From contig CAYYFQ010000011.1 in assembly GCA_964471475.1 (NCBI GenBank), positions 1-57,298 of the forward strand: a stretch of 57,298 nt of DNA, in the 5' to 3' direction. This document shows, piece by piece, positions 25,593-35,284 of the stretch. Every line of letters begins with the position of its first letter. Within the stretch, counting starts at the first letter, position 1. This DNA comes from JAJNBD01 sp964471475. GTDB taxonomy: Bacteria; Pseudomonadota; Gammaproteobacteria; CAISUE01. A program made the position numbers and the translations under genes. The notes beneath the pieces were generated by a model. That model was not told the origin of the DNA and ran no database searches. It saw only the letters and a list, made by a program, of their open reading frames with translations.

Positions 25593-26042
25593 TCATCCTG
25601 GGACGTCTGAAAGAATGCCAGTATGCTCTATCCTAAGATTTCTTCCCTCAGCCTCATAGGATAAAATCACTCGCCAATCTGCTTTAGGAAGTCGATTCCC
25701 TCCTTGCTCCGGCCATTCGATAAGACAAATACTCTGTGGCGTAAAATATTCTTCTATGCCAAGATAATATAATTCCTCTGGGGATTTTAAACGATAAAGA
25801 TCAAAATGGTGAAGGGTGATATCTGAAAGGGTGTAAGTTTCTACTAATGAGTAAGTCGGGCTATGCACATTTTCTGTAATGCCAAAAGCCTGTAAAAATC
25901 CTTGCACGAAACTAGTTTTGCCGGCTCCTAAGGGCCCGGAAAGAAAAATAACAGCACCTGAGGTTATTTTTTTAGCAAAAGTTTCTGCAGCGTTTTTTGT
26001 GTCTTGAGGAGTTTTTAGAAAGCTGTGATAGACATTATGCAT
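25593..26042 (-). CDS. tsaE: tRNA threonylcarbamoyladenosine biosynthesis ATPase TsaE
   Basis: The ATPase that works with TsaB and TsaD to make t6A37 in ANN-decoding tRNAs. The Walker A motif GPLGAGKTSFVQGFLQ lies near residue 37, followed by the family signature SPTYSLVETY and HFDLYRL. 149 aa is normal. It is normally followed by amiB and mutL; here amiB follows after a repeat and mutL is about 7 kb away on the other strand. Confidence 0.95.
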   Translation of the reverse strand: MHNVYHSFLKTPQDTKNAAETFAKKITSGAVIFLSGPLGAGKTSFVQGFLQAFGITENVHSPTYSLVETYTLSDITLHHFDLYRLKSPEELYYLGIEEYFTPQSICLIEWPEQGGNRLPKADWRVILSYEAEGRNLRIEHTGILSDVPG

Positions 26043-26086
26043 AGTTTGTCGTTGGATTGTATGGCCTTTAACATAAGGCTATACAT

Positions 26087-27505
26087 TTATTCTACCTTGA
26101 TAATCCGCATAGTATTCGTACTACCCACTTTACCCATATAATCACCATGAGTGAGCACCAAATATTGGTGCCTTTCGATAAGTTTTTTACTTTTTAACAA
26201 ATTAAAAAGATAATTATCATCAACCAAATCTTTCACTTGTTTAACACAGCTAATAGGGTAAACGCCTCGATATAAAGACATTTTGCGTTGAGTACGCGCA
26301 TGAGGCGTTAAACCAAAAATGGGAATGCCTGAGCGAATGCGAGACATTAATAATGGTGTTAAACCCGATTCAGTAAAAGCTACAATGCCAGATACTTTAA
26401 AATGATTTGCGGTATACATTGCTGCCATTGCAATAGATTCTTCTACCATCTCAAAAGAACACTCTACACGATGACCCGATACCAACGTACCTCGGTGTTT
26501 TTCAGCACCCATACAAATACGTGCCATGGCTTCTACAACTTTTGCAGGATGCTTACCGGAGGCAGTTTCTCCTGACAACATGACGGCATCCGTTCCATCT
26601 AAGACGGCATTTGCCACATCAAAAACTTCTGCACGAGTTGGAATAGCGTTAGTAATCATCGTTTCCATCATCTGGGTGGCTGTAATAACAGGTTTGTTTA
26701 AAGCTCGTGAACGTTGAATAATCCGTTTTTGTACTTCAGGCAACACAGCATCCCCAATTTCAACCCCAAGGTCACCTCGGGCAACCATGACGCCATCGGC
26801 GGCAGTGATAATTTCATCGATCACTTCAATCGCCTCAGCTCGTTCAATCTTAGCAATAACACCTGCAGAGCCCCCCATTTGTTGAATTAATTTTTTTGCT
26901 TCCAATACATCTTGGGCTGAACGAGGAAAAGATAAAGCAACATAATCGACCTCAATATCAATAGCAATCTGCAAATCCTTTTTATCTTTTTCTGTCAAAG
27001 CTTCCGCGGATAAGCCCCCGCCTAGCCGATTAATCCCTTTGTTGTTAGATAACTCTCCTCCCACTAATACCGTAGTATGAATTTTATGGCCTTCAACGTG
27101 TTGCACTTGTAATACGACACGACCATCATCAAGCAACAATTGATCATGAGGATAGACATCTTTATATAAATTTTCGTAATCTACCCCGACCACCTCTTCA
27201 TTACCGGCTTCTTTGGGATAATCCATATCTAAAATAAAAGAATCCCCACTAGATAGGCAAATACTTTGCTTAGCAAAACGCGCGATACGAATTTTTGGCC
27301 CTTGCAAGTCTGCAATAATCGCCACCTCATGCTCCGTAGCTTTAGCATGAGCGCGCACCGCTTCAGCACGTCGCCGATGATCTTCTGCATGGCCATGAGA
27401 AAAATTTAAGCGTGCGGCATCCATACCAGCTTCAAATAATTTTGTCATTTCGCCTGGGCGGTCCGTTGCGGGCCCAAGTGTTGCAATAATCTTAGTGCGT
27501 CTCAT
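26087..27505 (-). CDS. pyk: Pyruvate kinase
   Basis: Final glycolytic step, phosphoenolpyruvate plus ADP to pyruvate plus ATP. Motifs are RRTKIIATLGPATD at the start, LNFSHG, the active-site IAKIERAEAIE and MVARGDLGVEIG, and MLSGETASGKHP. 472 aa. The ATG overlaps the rne stop as ATGA, so its translation is coupled to RNase E. Its C-terminal domain appears complete. Confidence 0.96.
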   Translation of the reverse strand: MRRTKIIATLGPATDRPGEMTKLFEAGMDAARLNFSHGHAEDHRRRAEAVRAHAKATEHEVAIIADLQGPKIRIARFAKQSICLSSGDSFILDMDYPKEAGNEEVVGVDYENLYKDVYPHDQLLLDDGRVVLQVQHVEGHKIHTTVLVGGELSNNKGINRLGGGLSAEALTEKDKKDLQIAIDIEVDYVALSFPRSAQDVLEAKKLIQQMGGSAGVIAKIERAEAIEVIDEIITAADGVMVARGDLGVEIGDAVLPEVQKRIIQRSRALNKPVITATQMMETMITNAIPTRAEVFDVANAVLDGTDAVMLSGETASGKHPAKVVEAMARICMGAEKHRGTLVSGHRVECSFEMVEESIAMAAMYTANHFKVSGIVAFTESGLTPLLMSRIRSGIPIFGLTPHARTQRKMSLYRGVYPISCVKQVKDLVDDNYLFNLLKSKKLIERHQYLVLTHGDYMGKVGSTNTMRIIKVE

Positions 27506-29925
27506 GAAGATGGATTTCCTTCATTCGTATTGCTTTGAGCTGGTAATGGTAATGGTGCATTTTTTTTCACAAAAACTTTTTTCCCATGACGATTTTTATG
27601 ATGCTTATGAGAATATTTTTTATGCTTATGTGGTAAAGGTTTTTCACCAGAGCTTTCTTGTGTCACTTCAGAGGGTATTGGTTGCGAAGGTGGTAAAGTT
27701 GGAACCAGTGTTTGCGTCTGTGGTAGTGTAGACATCTCCCGATGAGTCTTCTCTAATGATTGCGTTATTTGCGCTTCAGTTTGTTTGGCTAACATTTTTT
27801 GAGCGTTTGCAAAAATATCACCACCTTGCGCCACAGAAGGTGCCAAAGGAACAGAGGGAGTTGTCACTGGAGGTATTGTAACTTGTTGCATCACAGTACC
27901 CTCCTCCACTGAGACAGGAGGTTTATTGGTTGCATTCGCTATTTTAACCACCACATGATTGCTATTATTCTCTTCAGACCGCGGATTAATACGACGTTCT
28001 CGTTTTAAAGGCCCATTTTCCGTATTTTTCATCGAGCGATTGTTTTTAATCGTTTTTTCACCCTGTGATTTAACAACATCTTTAACGGATAAACCTTGTT
28101 GTCGTTTCGGCCGAGAAGGACGATTATTGGATGAACGAGTGCGGTTAGGTGATCGCGTCGTCTTATCGGACCCTCCATTTTTAGCAAGTGTTTTTTCAGG
28201 TATGACTTCCGCCGTTTTTTTGCCAAATAAATTGCCAAGCAAACGCTTGATCACTCCCCCCTCTTTATTCGCAGCAGATTTTTTATCCCCCGCTTCTGTA
28301 ATGGGGTGAGGAGGGGCCAACTCTTTAATAGCCGGTTCCTCGGATTTACGTCGAACATCTTTACTATCCGTGAGAGGCGCATGAATCTCCTGTGTTTCAA
28401 TCATTTGATAGCTTGCTGTCCCCGCTTGTACCTCTTCTGCACGAATTTTTTCAATGAAGAAGTTAGGAGTTTCATAATGTGGATTTGGGAGAATCATGAT
28501 TTGTGCTCGATGACGTTCTTCCATTTTACGCAAAGCATCTCGCTTTTCATTTAAAATAAAAGTAGCCACCTCAACGGGTAATTGAACCCGCAAATAGGAT
28601 ACTTTTTCTTTCATGGCATTTTCTTCAATCAAACGTAAAATAGATAAAGCTGAAGATTCAATGCCCCGAATATTCCCCGTCCCATGACAACGAGGACATG
28701 CAGATAAACTTGCCTCTCCTAGAGAAGGTCGTAAACGTTGGCGTGACATTTCCAATAACCCAAAACGCGATAATCGACCCACTTGAATGCGAGCACGATC
28801 CATTTTGGTTGCTTCACGTAAGCGATTTTCAACTGCACGTTTATTTTCCAGAGGCTCCATATCGATAAAATCAATAACTACCAAACCGCCTATATCACGC
28901 AAACGTAATTGGCGCGCAATTTCATCAGCAGCTTCTAGATTAGTCGCAAGCGCTGTTTCTTCAATATCTCCACCTTTAGTAGCACGGGCTGAGTTAATAT
29001 CGACCGCCACCAATGCTTCAGTAGGATCAATTACAATAGCTCCACCAGAAGGCAACGTCACTGTGCGTTGATAAGCCGATTCAATTTGGCTCTCGATATG
29101 AAAGCGTGTAAATAAAGGAATGCGATCCGTGTATAGCTTGATCGAATCCAAAAAATCAGGGCGTACCAACTGGATGTGTTTTTTGACACGCTCAAACACT
29201 TGGGGATCATCAATTAAAATTTCTTGAATATCTTGACGCAAATAATCCCGAATAGAGCGTGTAACTACATCGCTTTCTTGATGAATTAAAAATGGGCCTG
29301 AGCGGCTTTTATAAGCTTGTTGGATAGCTTCCCACAGATGTAGTTGAACATTTAAATCCCATTGCAACTCTTCAATACTACGCCCTACTCCCGCTGTGCG
29401 AATAATAACTCCCATGCCTTCTGGAAGGATTAATTGAGATAAAGTGTCTTTTAATTCTTGCCGCGCTTCACCGTCAATGCGTCTAGAAATACCTCCAGCG
29501 CCAGGATTATTGGGCATCAATACTAAATAGCAGCCGGCTAAACTAATAAAAGTGGTAAGCGCAGCACCTTTGTTACCACGCTCTTCTTTTTCAACTTGAA
29601 CCAACACTTGTTGACCTTCTCGTAAGACATCGCGAACACCTAAGCGCTCTCCACGTCCAACAGCTGCTTGCTGCTCAGAAGTTAACACAATTTCTTTGAA
29701 AGGTAAAAAACCGTGACGAGAAGCCCCCCCCGGACGCTCAGAAGCAAACTCTACAAAAGCGGCATCTAAACTGGTTTCAAGATGACGAATTACACCACTA
29801 TAAATATTAGCTTTTTTTTGTTCCCGACCGGGTCGTTCAATATCTAAATCATATAACAGTTGGCCACTTACTAAAGCAACTCGCAACTCTTCAGCCTGAG
29901 TTGCATTAATTAACATGCGTTTCAT
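27502..29925 (-). CDS. rne: Ribonuclease E
   Basis: The endonuclease for mRNA decay and rRNA/tRNA processing. The N terminus MKRMLINATQAEELRVALV and the S1 domain (about 35-125) match RNase E rather than RNase G. Catalytic aspartates are in VDINSARATKG and VIDFIDMEP. The zinc-link is CPRCHGTG. From about residue 500 the chain becomes a charged, flexible scaffold region with Arg-rich patches (NRTRSSNNRPSRPKRQQG) and Lys/His-rich ends. It is shorter than the E. coli tail and has no obvious enolase or PNPase site. 807 aa. Upstream lies 744 bp without genes, which may include a long leader. Confidence 0.95.
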   Translation of the reverse strand: MKRMLINATQAEELRVALVSGQLLYDLDIERPGREQKKANIYSGVIRHLETSLDAAFVEFASERPGGASRHGFLPFKEIVLTSEQQAAVGRGERLGVRDVLREGQQVLVQVEKEERGNKGAALTTFISLAGCYLVLMPNNPGAGGISRRIDGEARQELKDTLSQLILPEGMGVIIRTAGVGRSIEELQWDLNVQLHLWEAIQQAYKSRSGPFLIHQESDVVTRSIRDYLRQDIQEILIDDPQVFERVKKHIQLVRPDFLDSIKLYTDRIPLFTRFHIESQIESAYQRTVTLPSGGAIVIDPTEALVAVDINSARATKGGDIEETALATNLEAADEIARQLRLRDIGGLVVIDFIDMEPLENKRAVENRLREATKMDRARIQVGRLSRFGLLEMSRQRLRPSLGEASLSACPRCHGTGNIRGIESSALSILRLIEENAMKEKVSYLRVQLPVEVATFILNEKRDALRKMEERHRAQIMILPNPHYETPNFFIEKIRAEEVQAGTASYQMIETQEIHAPLTDSKDVRRKSEEPAIKELAPPHPITEAGDKKSAANKEGGVIKRLLGNLFGKKTAEVIPEKTLAKNGGSDKTTRSPNRTRSSNNRPSRPKRQQGLSVKDVVKSQGEKTIKNNRSMKNTENGPLKRERRINPRSEENNSNHVVVKIANATNKPPVSVEEGTVMQQVTIPPVTTPSVPLAPSVAQGGDIFANAQKMLAKQTEAQITQSLEKTHREMSTLPQTQTLVPTLPPSQPIPSEVTQESSGEKPLPHKHKKYSHKHHKNRHGKKVFVKKNAPLPLPAQSNTNEGNPSS

Positions 29926-30116
29926 TCAGAATCTCCTATGAGAGTTCAAAGATCATCATAAGAATTGCGTACCATGAATGCGCGGGTAATAAAATGGAGA
30001 GCGAATTAAAAACGCTCTAGCACATTGTGTCAACACCACTATGACGTTAACTTCTTAATTTTGCTTATTTCTAAAATCGCTACCACCTTGCGCGAAGGCG
30101 CGGGCCCAAAATTTTT

Positions 30117-30143
30117 GGATCCCGCGGACAAGCCTGGGATGAC
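30117..30143. repeat. Short palindromic repeat, family D copy 2
   Basis: ggatcccgcggacaagcc with tgggatgac following. It is the counterpart of 27-54, with the right arm shortened. Confidence 0.65.
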
Positions 30144-30322
30144 AAGCAAAAAATTAATGAAATACCGTACTAGTATTTTTTCATGTGCGACAACATTAAC
30201 AGGACGCATTACCACTACGCGCCCTAATCATTCTTTATCATGAGAGCATCACTAAGTGATGATCAATTATGTAAATCCTTAATAGGATAGACATATAAAC
30301 TTTTACCCGAAACGCTCTTAAG

Positions 30323-30488
30323 CTAGGGCGTGTCCCTAAAGTATCTTTTGGCTGCAAAAGAAGCGAAATCGGTCAATTGTAACGATCCTCCTCGTTAAAT
30401 ATGTCCAATATTCGTCTCGGACGATCGTTACAATGGCCTCGATCATCTTCTTTTTCGCTTCAAACGATACTTTAGGAACACGCCCTAG
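30323..30488. repeat. Family A long palindromic element, copy 2 (166 bp)
   Basis: The reverse complement of the element at 22221-22386, same length and about nine in ten bases identical. Paired positions in the inner arm differ together: attgtaacgatc pairs with gatcgttacaat here, whereas copy 1 has ttttaacgatc with gatcgttaaaa. Confidence 0.88.
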
Positions 30489-30669
30489 TGCTTACTGTTT
30501 GCATCGCTCATAACTTGAGTTATATAGTTAAGTTAAAGGGCAAACCAAAGACGCTATTCTTATACATTGTTCATGCTATAATTTCAAAAACTAGAGCGAT
30601 TGAAGACACACCCTAGTAAATACTTAAAGACTTAGCACTCACGCATTCTAACACAAAACTCTCAAAATT

Positions 30670-31527
30670 ATGCTAAATAGCTTAATATCTCATGTGCACT
30701 TTACGTCTGTTCATGGCATTCCCTTACGTTATTATCATCGCGGCAAAGGAAAAAATTTAATATTAATCCATGGGTTAGGTGCAAATTTAGACTATTGGTA
30801 TAAAAATATTGACTTTTTAGCGCAACATTTTGCGGTATTAGCCATTGACTTACCAGGATTTGGGTATAGCGGTAAAAAAAACTTCACGCCGTCTCCGGAA
30901 TTTTATGTGAATTTTTTCAAGGAAGCGATGAATCATTTTGGCATTAAAAAAGCTAACTTTGTAGGGCATTCCATGGGGGGAGCTTTAACATTACATTTGG
31001 CCCTTCAACACCCTGAACTTATTGAAAAATTATATTTAATTAGCAATATTGGATTTGCTCAACAAGTGGCCCTATCCTTTAGATTATTAACGATTCCAGG
31101 CCTACGCACTCTCTTGATGAATTTTTCAAAAAAACAATTTGCGCACGCACTACGTCAACATGTCTATTGTGAAGATTCTCTTTCTGATACTTTTGTTAAT
31201 GCTATTTACCCGATGGCTGCGGATCCAGAAAGCAAAAAGATTTTATTAAAAATCCTAGGGGATTCTGTAAATCTCTGCGGCATCAAAGCTAAAGAAATTA
31301 TTCCTTTAGAAACAGGTGCGCATAAAATCCAACAAATTCCTTTAGCCATTTTGTGGGGTCGCAATGATCCTGTGTTAAATCATAATGTTTATTTGAAAGC
31401 CAGCCAACATTTCTTACCAAATGTTCCTTTCACCACGATTGAGCAATGTGGGCATATGCCCCAATTAGAACACCCGACAGACGTAAATCAATTGTTAGTA
31501 GATTTTTTTGGATCAGGGAGAATATGA
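30670..31527 (+). CDS. Alpha/beta-fold hydrolase
   Basis: 285 aa. The oxyanion region is LIHGLGANLDYW, the nucleophile elbow is GHSMGG, the catalytic Asp is in LWGRNDPVLNHN, and the His is in EQCGHMPQLEHP, so the Ser-Asp-His triad is complete. No signal peptide is visible. The sequence resembles small esterases/lipases and C-C hydrolases, and the substrate cannot be assigned. The 175-bp gap to pilD has nothing recognised. Confidence 0.88.
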   Translation: MLNSLISHVHFTSVHGIPLRYYHRGKGKNLILIHGLGANLDYWYKNIDFLAQHFAVLAIDLPGFGYSGKKNFTPSPEFYVNFFKEAMNHFGIKKANFVGHSMGGALTLHLALQHPELIEKLYLISNIGFAQQVALSFRLLTIPGLRTLLMNFSKKQFAHALRQHVYCEDSLSDTFVNAIYPMAADPESKKILLKILGDSVNLCGIKAKEIIPLETGAHKIQQIPLAILWGRNDPVLNHNVYLKASQHFLPNVPFTTIEQCGHMPQLEHPTDVNQLLVDFFGSGRI

Positions 31528-31702
31528 CACCTCTGTACACACAACAAACATATACGCTGTGCCGCCACAGGTCCTGCCGCTGTGGTATCTTATCATTGTC
31601 GCGCAACGATAGGAGCACTCCTTCGTGGCATTTGTTCTGCAATTCTCTGGTTTGGTCGTGTACGAAAACCACTTCATCCCTGCAATCAAGGCATCTTTTC
31701 CA

Positions 31703-32536
31703 ATGATCCATTTTTTAGAAACGACTTTTCTTACACTCCCTGAGTGGTTATGGTTGATTTTTTCTTTATCTCTAGGATTATGCTTAGGAAGTTTTATTAA
31801 CGTGGTTATTTTTCGCTTACCTTTAATGATAACTCAAGAAAAAGAATTATCATTGAGCTTGCCCCGCTCTTTTTGCCCCGCATGCGAACATCCAATTGCT
31901 TGGTATGATAATCTCCCTTGCTTGAGTTTTTTATTGTTAAAGGCTAGATGCCGATATTGCCATACAAAAATTAGTCTGCGTTATTTTTTAATCGAACTCT
32001 TCACGGGAGGTATCGCGATTACACTAGCTTTTTACTATGGTAAAAATTTATATTTCTTTTGGGCGCTTCTTTTTTGTAGCTGGATGCTCCCTATGATTAT
32101 CATCGATCTAAAATATCTTTTATTACCTGATCTTTTAACGATGAGTTTATTATGGCTTGGATTGGTTATTAATATTCACCACACCTTTGTCTCTCTCGAA
32201 CAGGCGGTGACTGGTGCAATAACGGGTTATCTTCTCTTAGCTACTATTAATTATTGTTATTATATTCTGCGTAGACGCGACGGGATGGGTCAGGGAGATT
32301 GGAAATTACTAGCTGCCTTCGGTGCTTGGTTTGGAAGCGTGGGCGCGATCAGCATTTTAATTATTGCTTGTTTGTTAGGCAGTTTGATTGCCATTTTCGC
32401 CATTTTGTTACGACGAGCTCATTTACAAACTATGTTAGCTTTTGCTCCTTTTTTATGTATCGCGGCTACCGCTTGGTTAATTTTTAATCAAACGTTTCTT
32501 AATTTTATTCATGAGTATTCTTACTTTTATGTATAA
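31703..32536 (+). CDS. pilD: Prepilin peptidase / N-methyltransferase
   Basis: Processes type IV pilin and type II secretion pseudopilin leaders at the inner membrane. The start at 31703 (277 aa) is preferred because it matches the family N terminus, MIHFLETTFLTLPEW; a longer frame from 31625 adds 26 unlike residues. GSFINVVIFRLP is followed by the cytoplasmic Cys tetrad (CPACEHPIAW and CRYCHTKIS). The two catalytic aspartates are in IDLKYLLLPD and GMGQGDWKLLAAFG. pilB/pilC are not adjacent. The end overlaps mutL by 8 bases. Confidence 0.93.
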   Translation: MIHFLETTFLTLPEWLWLIFSLSLGLCLGSFINVVIFRLPLMITQEKELSLSLPRSFCPACEHPIAWYDNLPCLSFLLLKARCRYCHTKISLRYFLIELFTGGIAITLAFYYGKNLYFFWALLFCSWMLPMIIIDLKYLLLPDLLTMSLLWLGLVINIHHTFVSLEQAVTGAITGYLLLATINYCYYILRRRDGMGQGDWKLLAAFGAWFGSVGAISILIIACLLGSLIAIFAILLRRAHLQTMLAFAPFLCIAATAWLIFNQTFLNFIHEYSYFYV

Positions 32537-34361
32537 CCAAATTCAAAAGTTACCTCCTTTATTAGCCAACCAAATTGCAGCGGGTGAAGTGGTAGAACGT
32601 CCAGCCTCTGTCATCAAAGAACTCTTGGAAAATGCACTGGATGCCAATGCCACCAAAATTGAAATTAATATCGAAAAAGGTGGTGTCCAACGCATGCAAC
32701 TTGTTGATAATGGAGAAGGGATCGCGAAAGATCAATTAATGCTTGCTTTGGCGAGGCACGCAACGAGTAAAATTCATCAGTTAGAAGATTTAACCCATAT
32801 TGCCAGTTTAGGTTTTCGTGGGGAAGCCTTAGCAAGTATTAGCTCCGTTGCAAAATTAACATTATCGTCAAAACCATCCGCTCAAGAAAAAGCTTGGCAA
32901 ATTATTGCGAGCTTTGATAACGACAACGCCCCACACTTGCAACCTTGTGCGCACCCTAATGGCACGACAGTGGATGTGCAAGAATTATTTTTTAATACCC
33001 CTGCGCGTCGAAAATTCTTAAAAAGTGAAACCACAGAGTTTCAACATATCGAAGAAGTTTGCAGCCGTATCGCCTTAAGTCATTTTGAAACCGCTTTCAC
33101 TTTAAAACATAATCATAAAGTTATTTGGCAAATGCCAGTAGCACTGAGCACCTTCGAAAAAGAAAACCGTTTAAAAATTTTATTAGGTTCCACTTTTTTG
33201 CAAAATTGTTTAGCGCTCGATATTGAGCGTGAAAATTTACGCTTGTCCGGCTGGCTTGGGCTCCCAACGCATTCAAGATCGCAACGAGATCAACAATATT
33301 TTTATGTGAACGGTCGCGCTGTGCGTGATAAATTGATTTCGCATGCGATTTCACAAGCTTATCGTGATGTGCTTTACGGCCAACGTCACCCCGTCTTTGT
33401 TTTATATTTAACTTGTGAACCAGAATTGGTAGATATCAATGTACATCCCACGAAACATGAAGTGCGTTTTCGAGAAGGACGACTCATTCATGATTTTATT
33501 GCTTATGCCTTAGCGCAAGCGATTGGGCGTAAACGTCCAAGTGATGAGAGGTTTGAAGATAAAAACGAATCTTCCTCTGAGATTGGTGAGACAAATGTCA
33601 CCCCTTCCTCCATACAACCCATGCATTTACCACAAAAAAAATATCCTCAATATACTTCACCTACTACATCGAGCCGCCCTTTAATGAGTGCTTTTGCACA
33701 ACAAAAATTAGCAGTTCATGAAAATTTACCCTCTTTAGAAAAATTATATAACGTCTCACAAAGTGAAATTACCAATGAACCACCACTTGGCTATGCCTTG
33801 GGGCAATTACATGGCATTTTTCTTTTGGCACAAAATAAAGCAGGATTAATTATAGTAGACATCCACGCTGCGCATGAGAGAATTTTGTATGAACAAATGA
33901 AAGAAAATATTGCTACGCGAAATTTTAGCAAGCAAGCGCTGTTAATTCCGCAGATAATTAAATTTTCTCCCAAAGAGGCAGAACTTGCTGAGATTCATCA
34001 AGCTGAATTTGCTAAAATGGGTATTGAGTTTACCCGCTTAAGTCATGAAGATATTCGTTTGACCACCGTTCCCACCCCATTGCAAAAACTTAATATAGAA
34101 ACTTTAATTAAAGATATGTTAGCTGAACTTAATGTACATGGGCACAGTCAACATATTGAAAATGTTTTTTTAGAAAAGTTAGGCAATATGGCATGCAAAC
34201 GCGCTATTAAAGCTAACCATAACTTAACGATTCCTGAGATGAATAGCTTATTACGCACTATGGAAAAAACACCACGTTATGAACAATGCAATCATGGACG
34301 ACCCACCGTACATTATTTAAGTTTAGCTGATATTGATAAATTGTTTTTGCGAGGACGATGA
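32529..34361 (+). CDS. mutL: DNA mismatch repair protein MutL
   Basis: Couples MutS recognition to strand removal. The N-terminal GHKL ATPase has IQKLPPLLANQIAAGEVVERP, ELLENALDANAT, NGEGI and GFRGEALASI. The C-terminal domain carries DIHAAHERILYE, which fits the endonuclease metal motif (DQHA-x2-E-x4-E with Ile for Gln), and also ACKRAIKAN and CNHGRPT. That suggests a nicking MutL, as in organisms without MutH. The start at 32529 gives 610 aa and the usual family N terminus; an ATG six codons upstream is possible. It overlaps pilD by 8 bases. The next gene is convergent, 7 bases away. Confidence 0.95.
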   Translation: MYNQIQKLPPLLANQIAAGEVVERPASVIKELLENALDANATKIEINIEKGGVQRMQLVDNGEGIAKDQLMLALARHATSKIHQLEDLTHIASLGFRGEALASISSVAKLTLSSKPSAQEKAWQIIASFDNDNAPHLQPCAHPNGTTVDVQELFFNTPARRKFLKSETTEFQHIEEVCSRIALSHFETAFTLKHNHKVIWQMPVALSTFEKENRLKILLGSTFLQNCLALDIERENLRLSGWLGLPTHSRSQRDQQYFYVNGRAVRDKLISHAISQAYRDVLYGQRHPVFVLYLTCEPELVDINVHPTKHEVRFREGRLIHDFIAYALAQAIGRKRPSDERFEDKNESSSEIGETNVTPSSIQPMHLPQKKYPQYTSPTTSSRPLMSAFAQQKLAVHENLPSLEKLYNVSQSEITNEPPLGYALGQLHGIFLLAQNKAGLIIVDIHAAHERILYEQMKENIATRNFSKQALLIPQIIKFSPKEAELAEIHQAEFAKMGIEFTRLSHEDIRLTTVPTPLQKLNIETLIKDMLAELNVHGHSQHIENVFLEKLGNMACKRAIKANHNLTIPEMNSLLRTMEKTPRYEQCNHGRPTVHYLSLADIDKLFLRGR

Positions 34362-34368
34362 GTGGTGC

Positions 34369-35226
34369 TTATTTCAACAATTCATCTAATGCCTCTATTG
34401 CCAGAGCCTGAAAGGCTCTCGGGATTAAAGGATGTGGCAACGAGTCTACAATGGCAGGCCCTTGATACCCAAGAAACTTGATGAGCGCTAACAATTTTTC
34501 AAAGTGATAGGAAGTGTCGTGATTTTTGTATTCGTGAGGATGTTTGCCAGGTGTAGCTTTATTAAAATAAATCACTTGTGTTATTGGTAATAAAGCAGAT
34601 AAATATTCCAGCAATGCCGCTTCCTCTAAGTTTAGCGCTTGTACAAAAGCTAAATTTAATGCTACCCCAAAACCGAAATGATTAAAAAATTGTTGGTGCT
34701 CTTGCACCGTTAATAATAAAGAACGTGAATTCATCGGTGCTGAGTTTTCAAAACAAATGGGGGTATTTAGTTCTCGAGTTTGTAAAGCTAATGTGGTCAA
34801 ATTACGCAATAAATTCTGTCGTGATTCTTTTTCTTGACTGAATAACCCTCGGCGACCTAATTGCAAAGCAATGCAGTGCGCATGAATATCGTTACCAAAC
34901 TGTATCACCTGTTGCAAACGACGCATTGTTATTTTATTGACCAATGGATGGCTCGATGCAAGATTCGTTAACATATCATTATGCAACGCGCTGACAGTGA
35001 TGAAGTTAGCGACTTTTTGATTTTTTTTGCGCAAATAATCCACTAGGACAACATATACCGCTGGCGCCATTTTACGAAAACGACGCAACACAATGGGGGG
35101 AAGCGCAACATCCACCACATTTACTAAGTTTAAAATATTATCTACCGATGCCATGATTTCACCCGGGTGCGTAAAAGTCATAGTAGAAAACCCTATGGGA
35201 GGAAGCTTGTCAGATGGTTTATACAT
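34369..35226 (-). CDS. Xylose isomerase/endonuclease IV-like TIM-barrel protein
   Basis: 285 aa. The order of segments resembles the AP endonuclease 2/sugar-phosphate isomerase TIM barrel: the Glu-containing CFENSAP, then GVALNLAFVQAL, YFNKATPGKHPHEYKNHDT, and AIVDSLPH. In endonuclease IV these positions carry metal ligands (CLDTCHA, HLNDSK, DRH). Here several are replaced (ALNLAFV, YFNKAT), so metal chemistry may be lost or altered. It lies 58 bases upstream of nth in the same direction, so a DNA-repair link is tempting but only inferred. The family assignment is from memory and moderately sure. Confidence 0.5.
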   Translation of the reverse strand: MYKPSDKLPPIGFSTMTFTHPGEIMASVDNILNLVNVVDVALPPIVLRRFRKMAPAVYVVLVDYLRKKNQKVANFITVSALHNDMLTNLASSHPLVNKITMRRLQQVIQFGNDIHAHCIALQLGRRGLFSQEKESRQNLLRNLTTLALQTRELNTPICFENSAPMNSRSLLLTVQEHQQFFNHFGFGVALNLAFVQALNLEEAALLEYLSALLPITQVIYFNKATPGKHPHEYKNHDTSYHFEKLLALIKFLGYQGPAIVDSLPHPLIPRAFQALAIEALDELLK

Positions 35227-35284
35227 AAAAAATATAAAAAATAAAAACTGTAGGGTAGCTGGTTTCCCCTAATTGAGCAAGCCG

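Larger units (their letters stand above)
29926..30669. other. 744-bp gene-free region between rne and a hydrolase gene
   Basis: A divergent intergenic region. It holds a family D palindrome (30117-30143) and a complete family A element (30323-30488). A weak family A end, acaccctagta, lies near 30607. The rest, including about 30190-30320 and 30490-30660, is AT-rich with no credible coding frame. Promoters for both flanking genes must be here but I could not fix them. Confidence 0.6.

Noticed and set aside
31430..31711. Short frames on both strands between the hydrolase and pilD
   Set aside because: They overlap the hydrolase end and the pilD start; composition and lack of ribosome sites suggest shadows.
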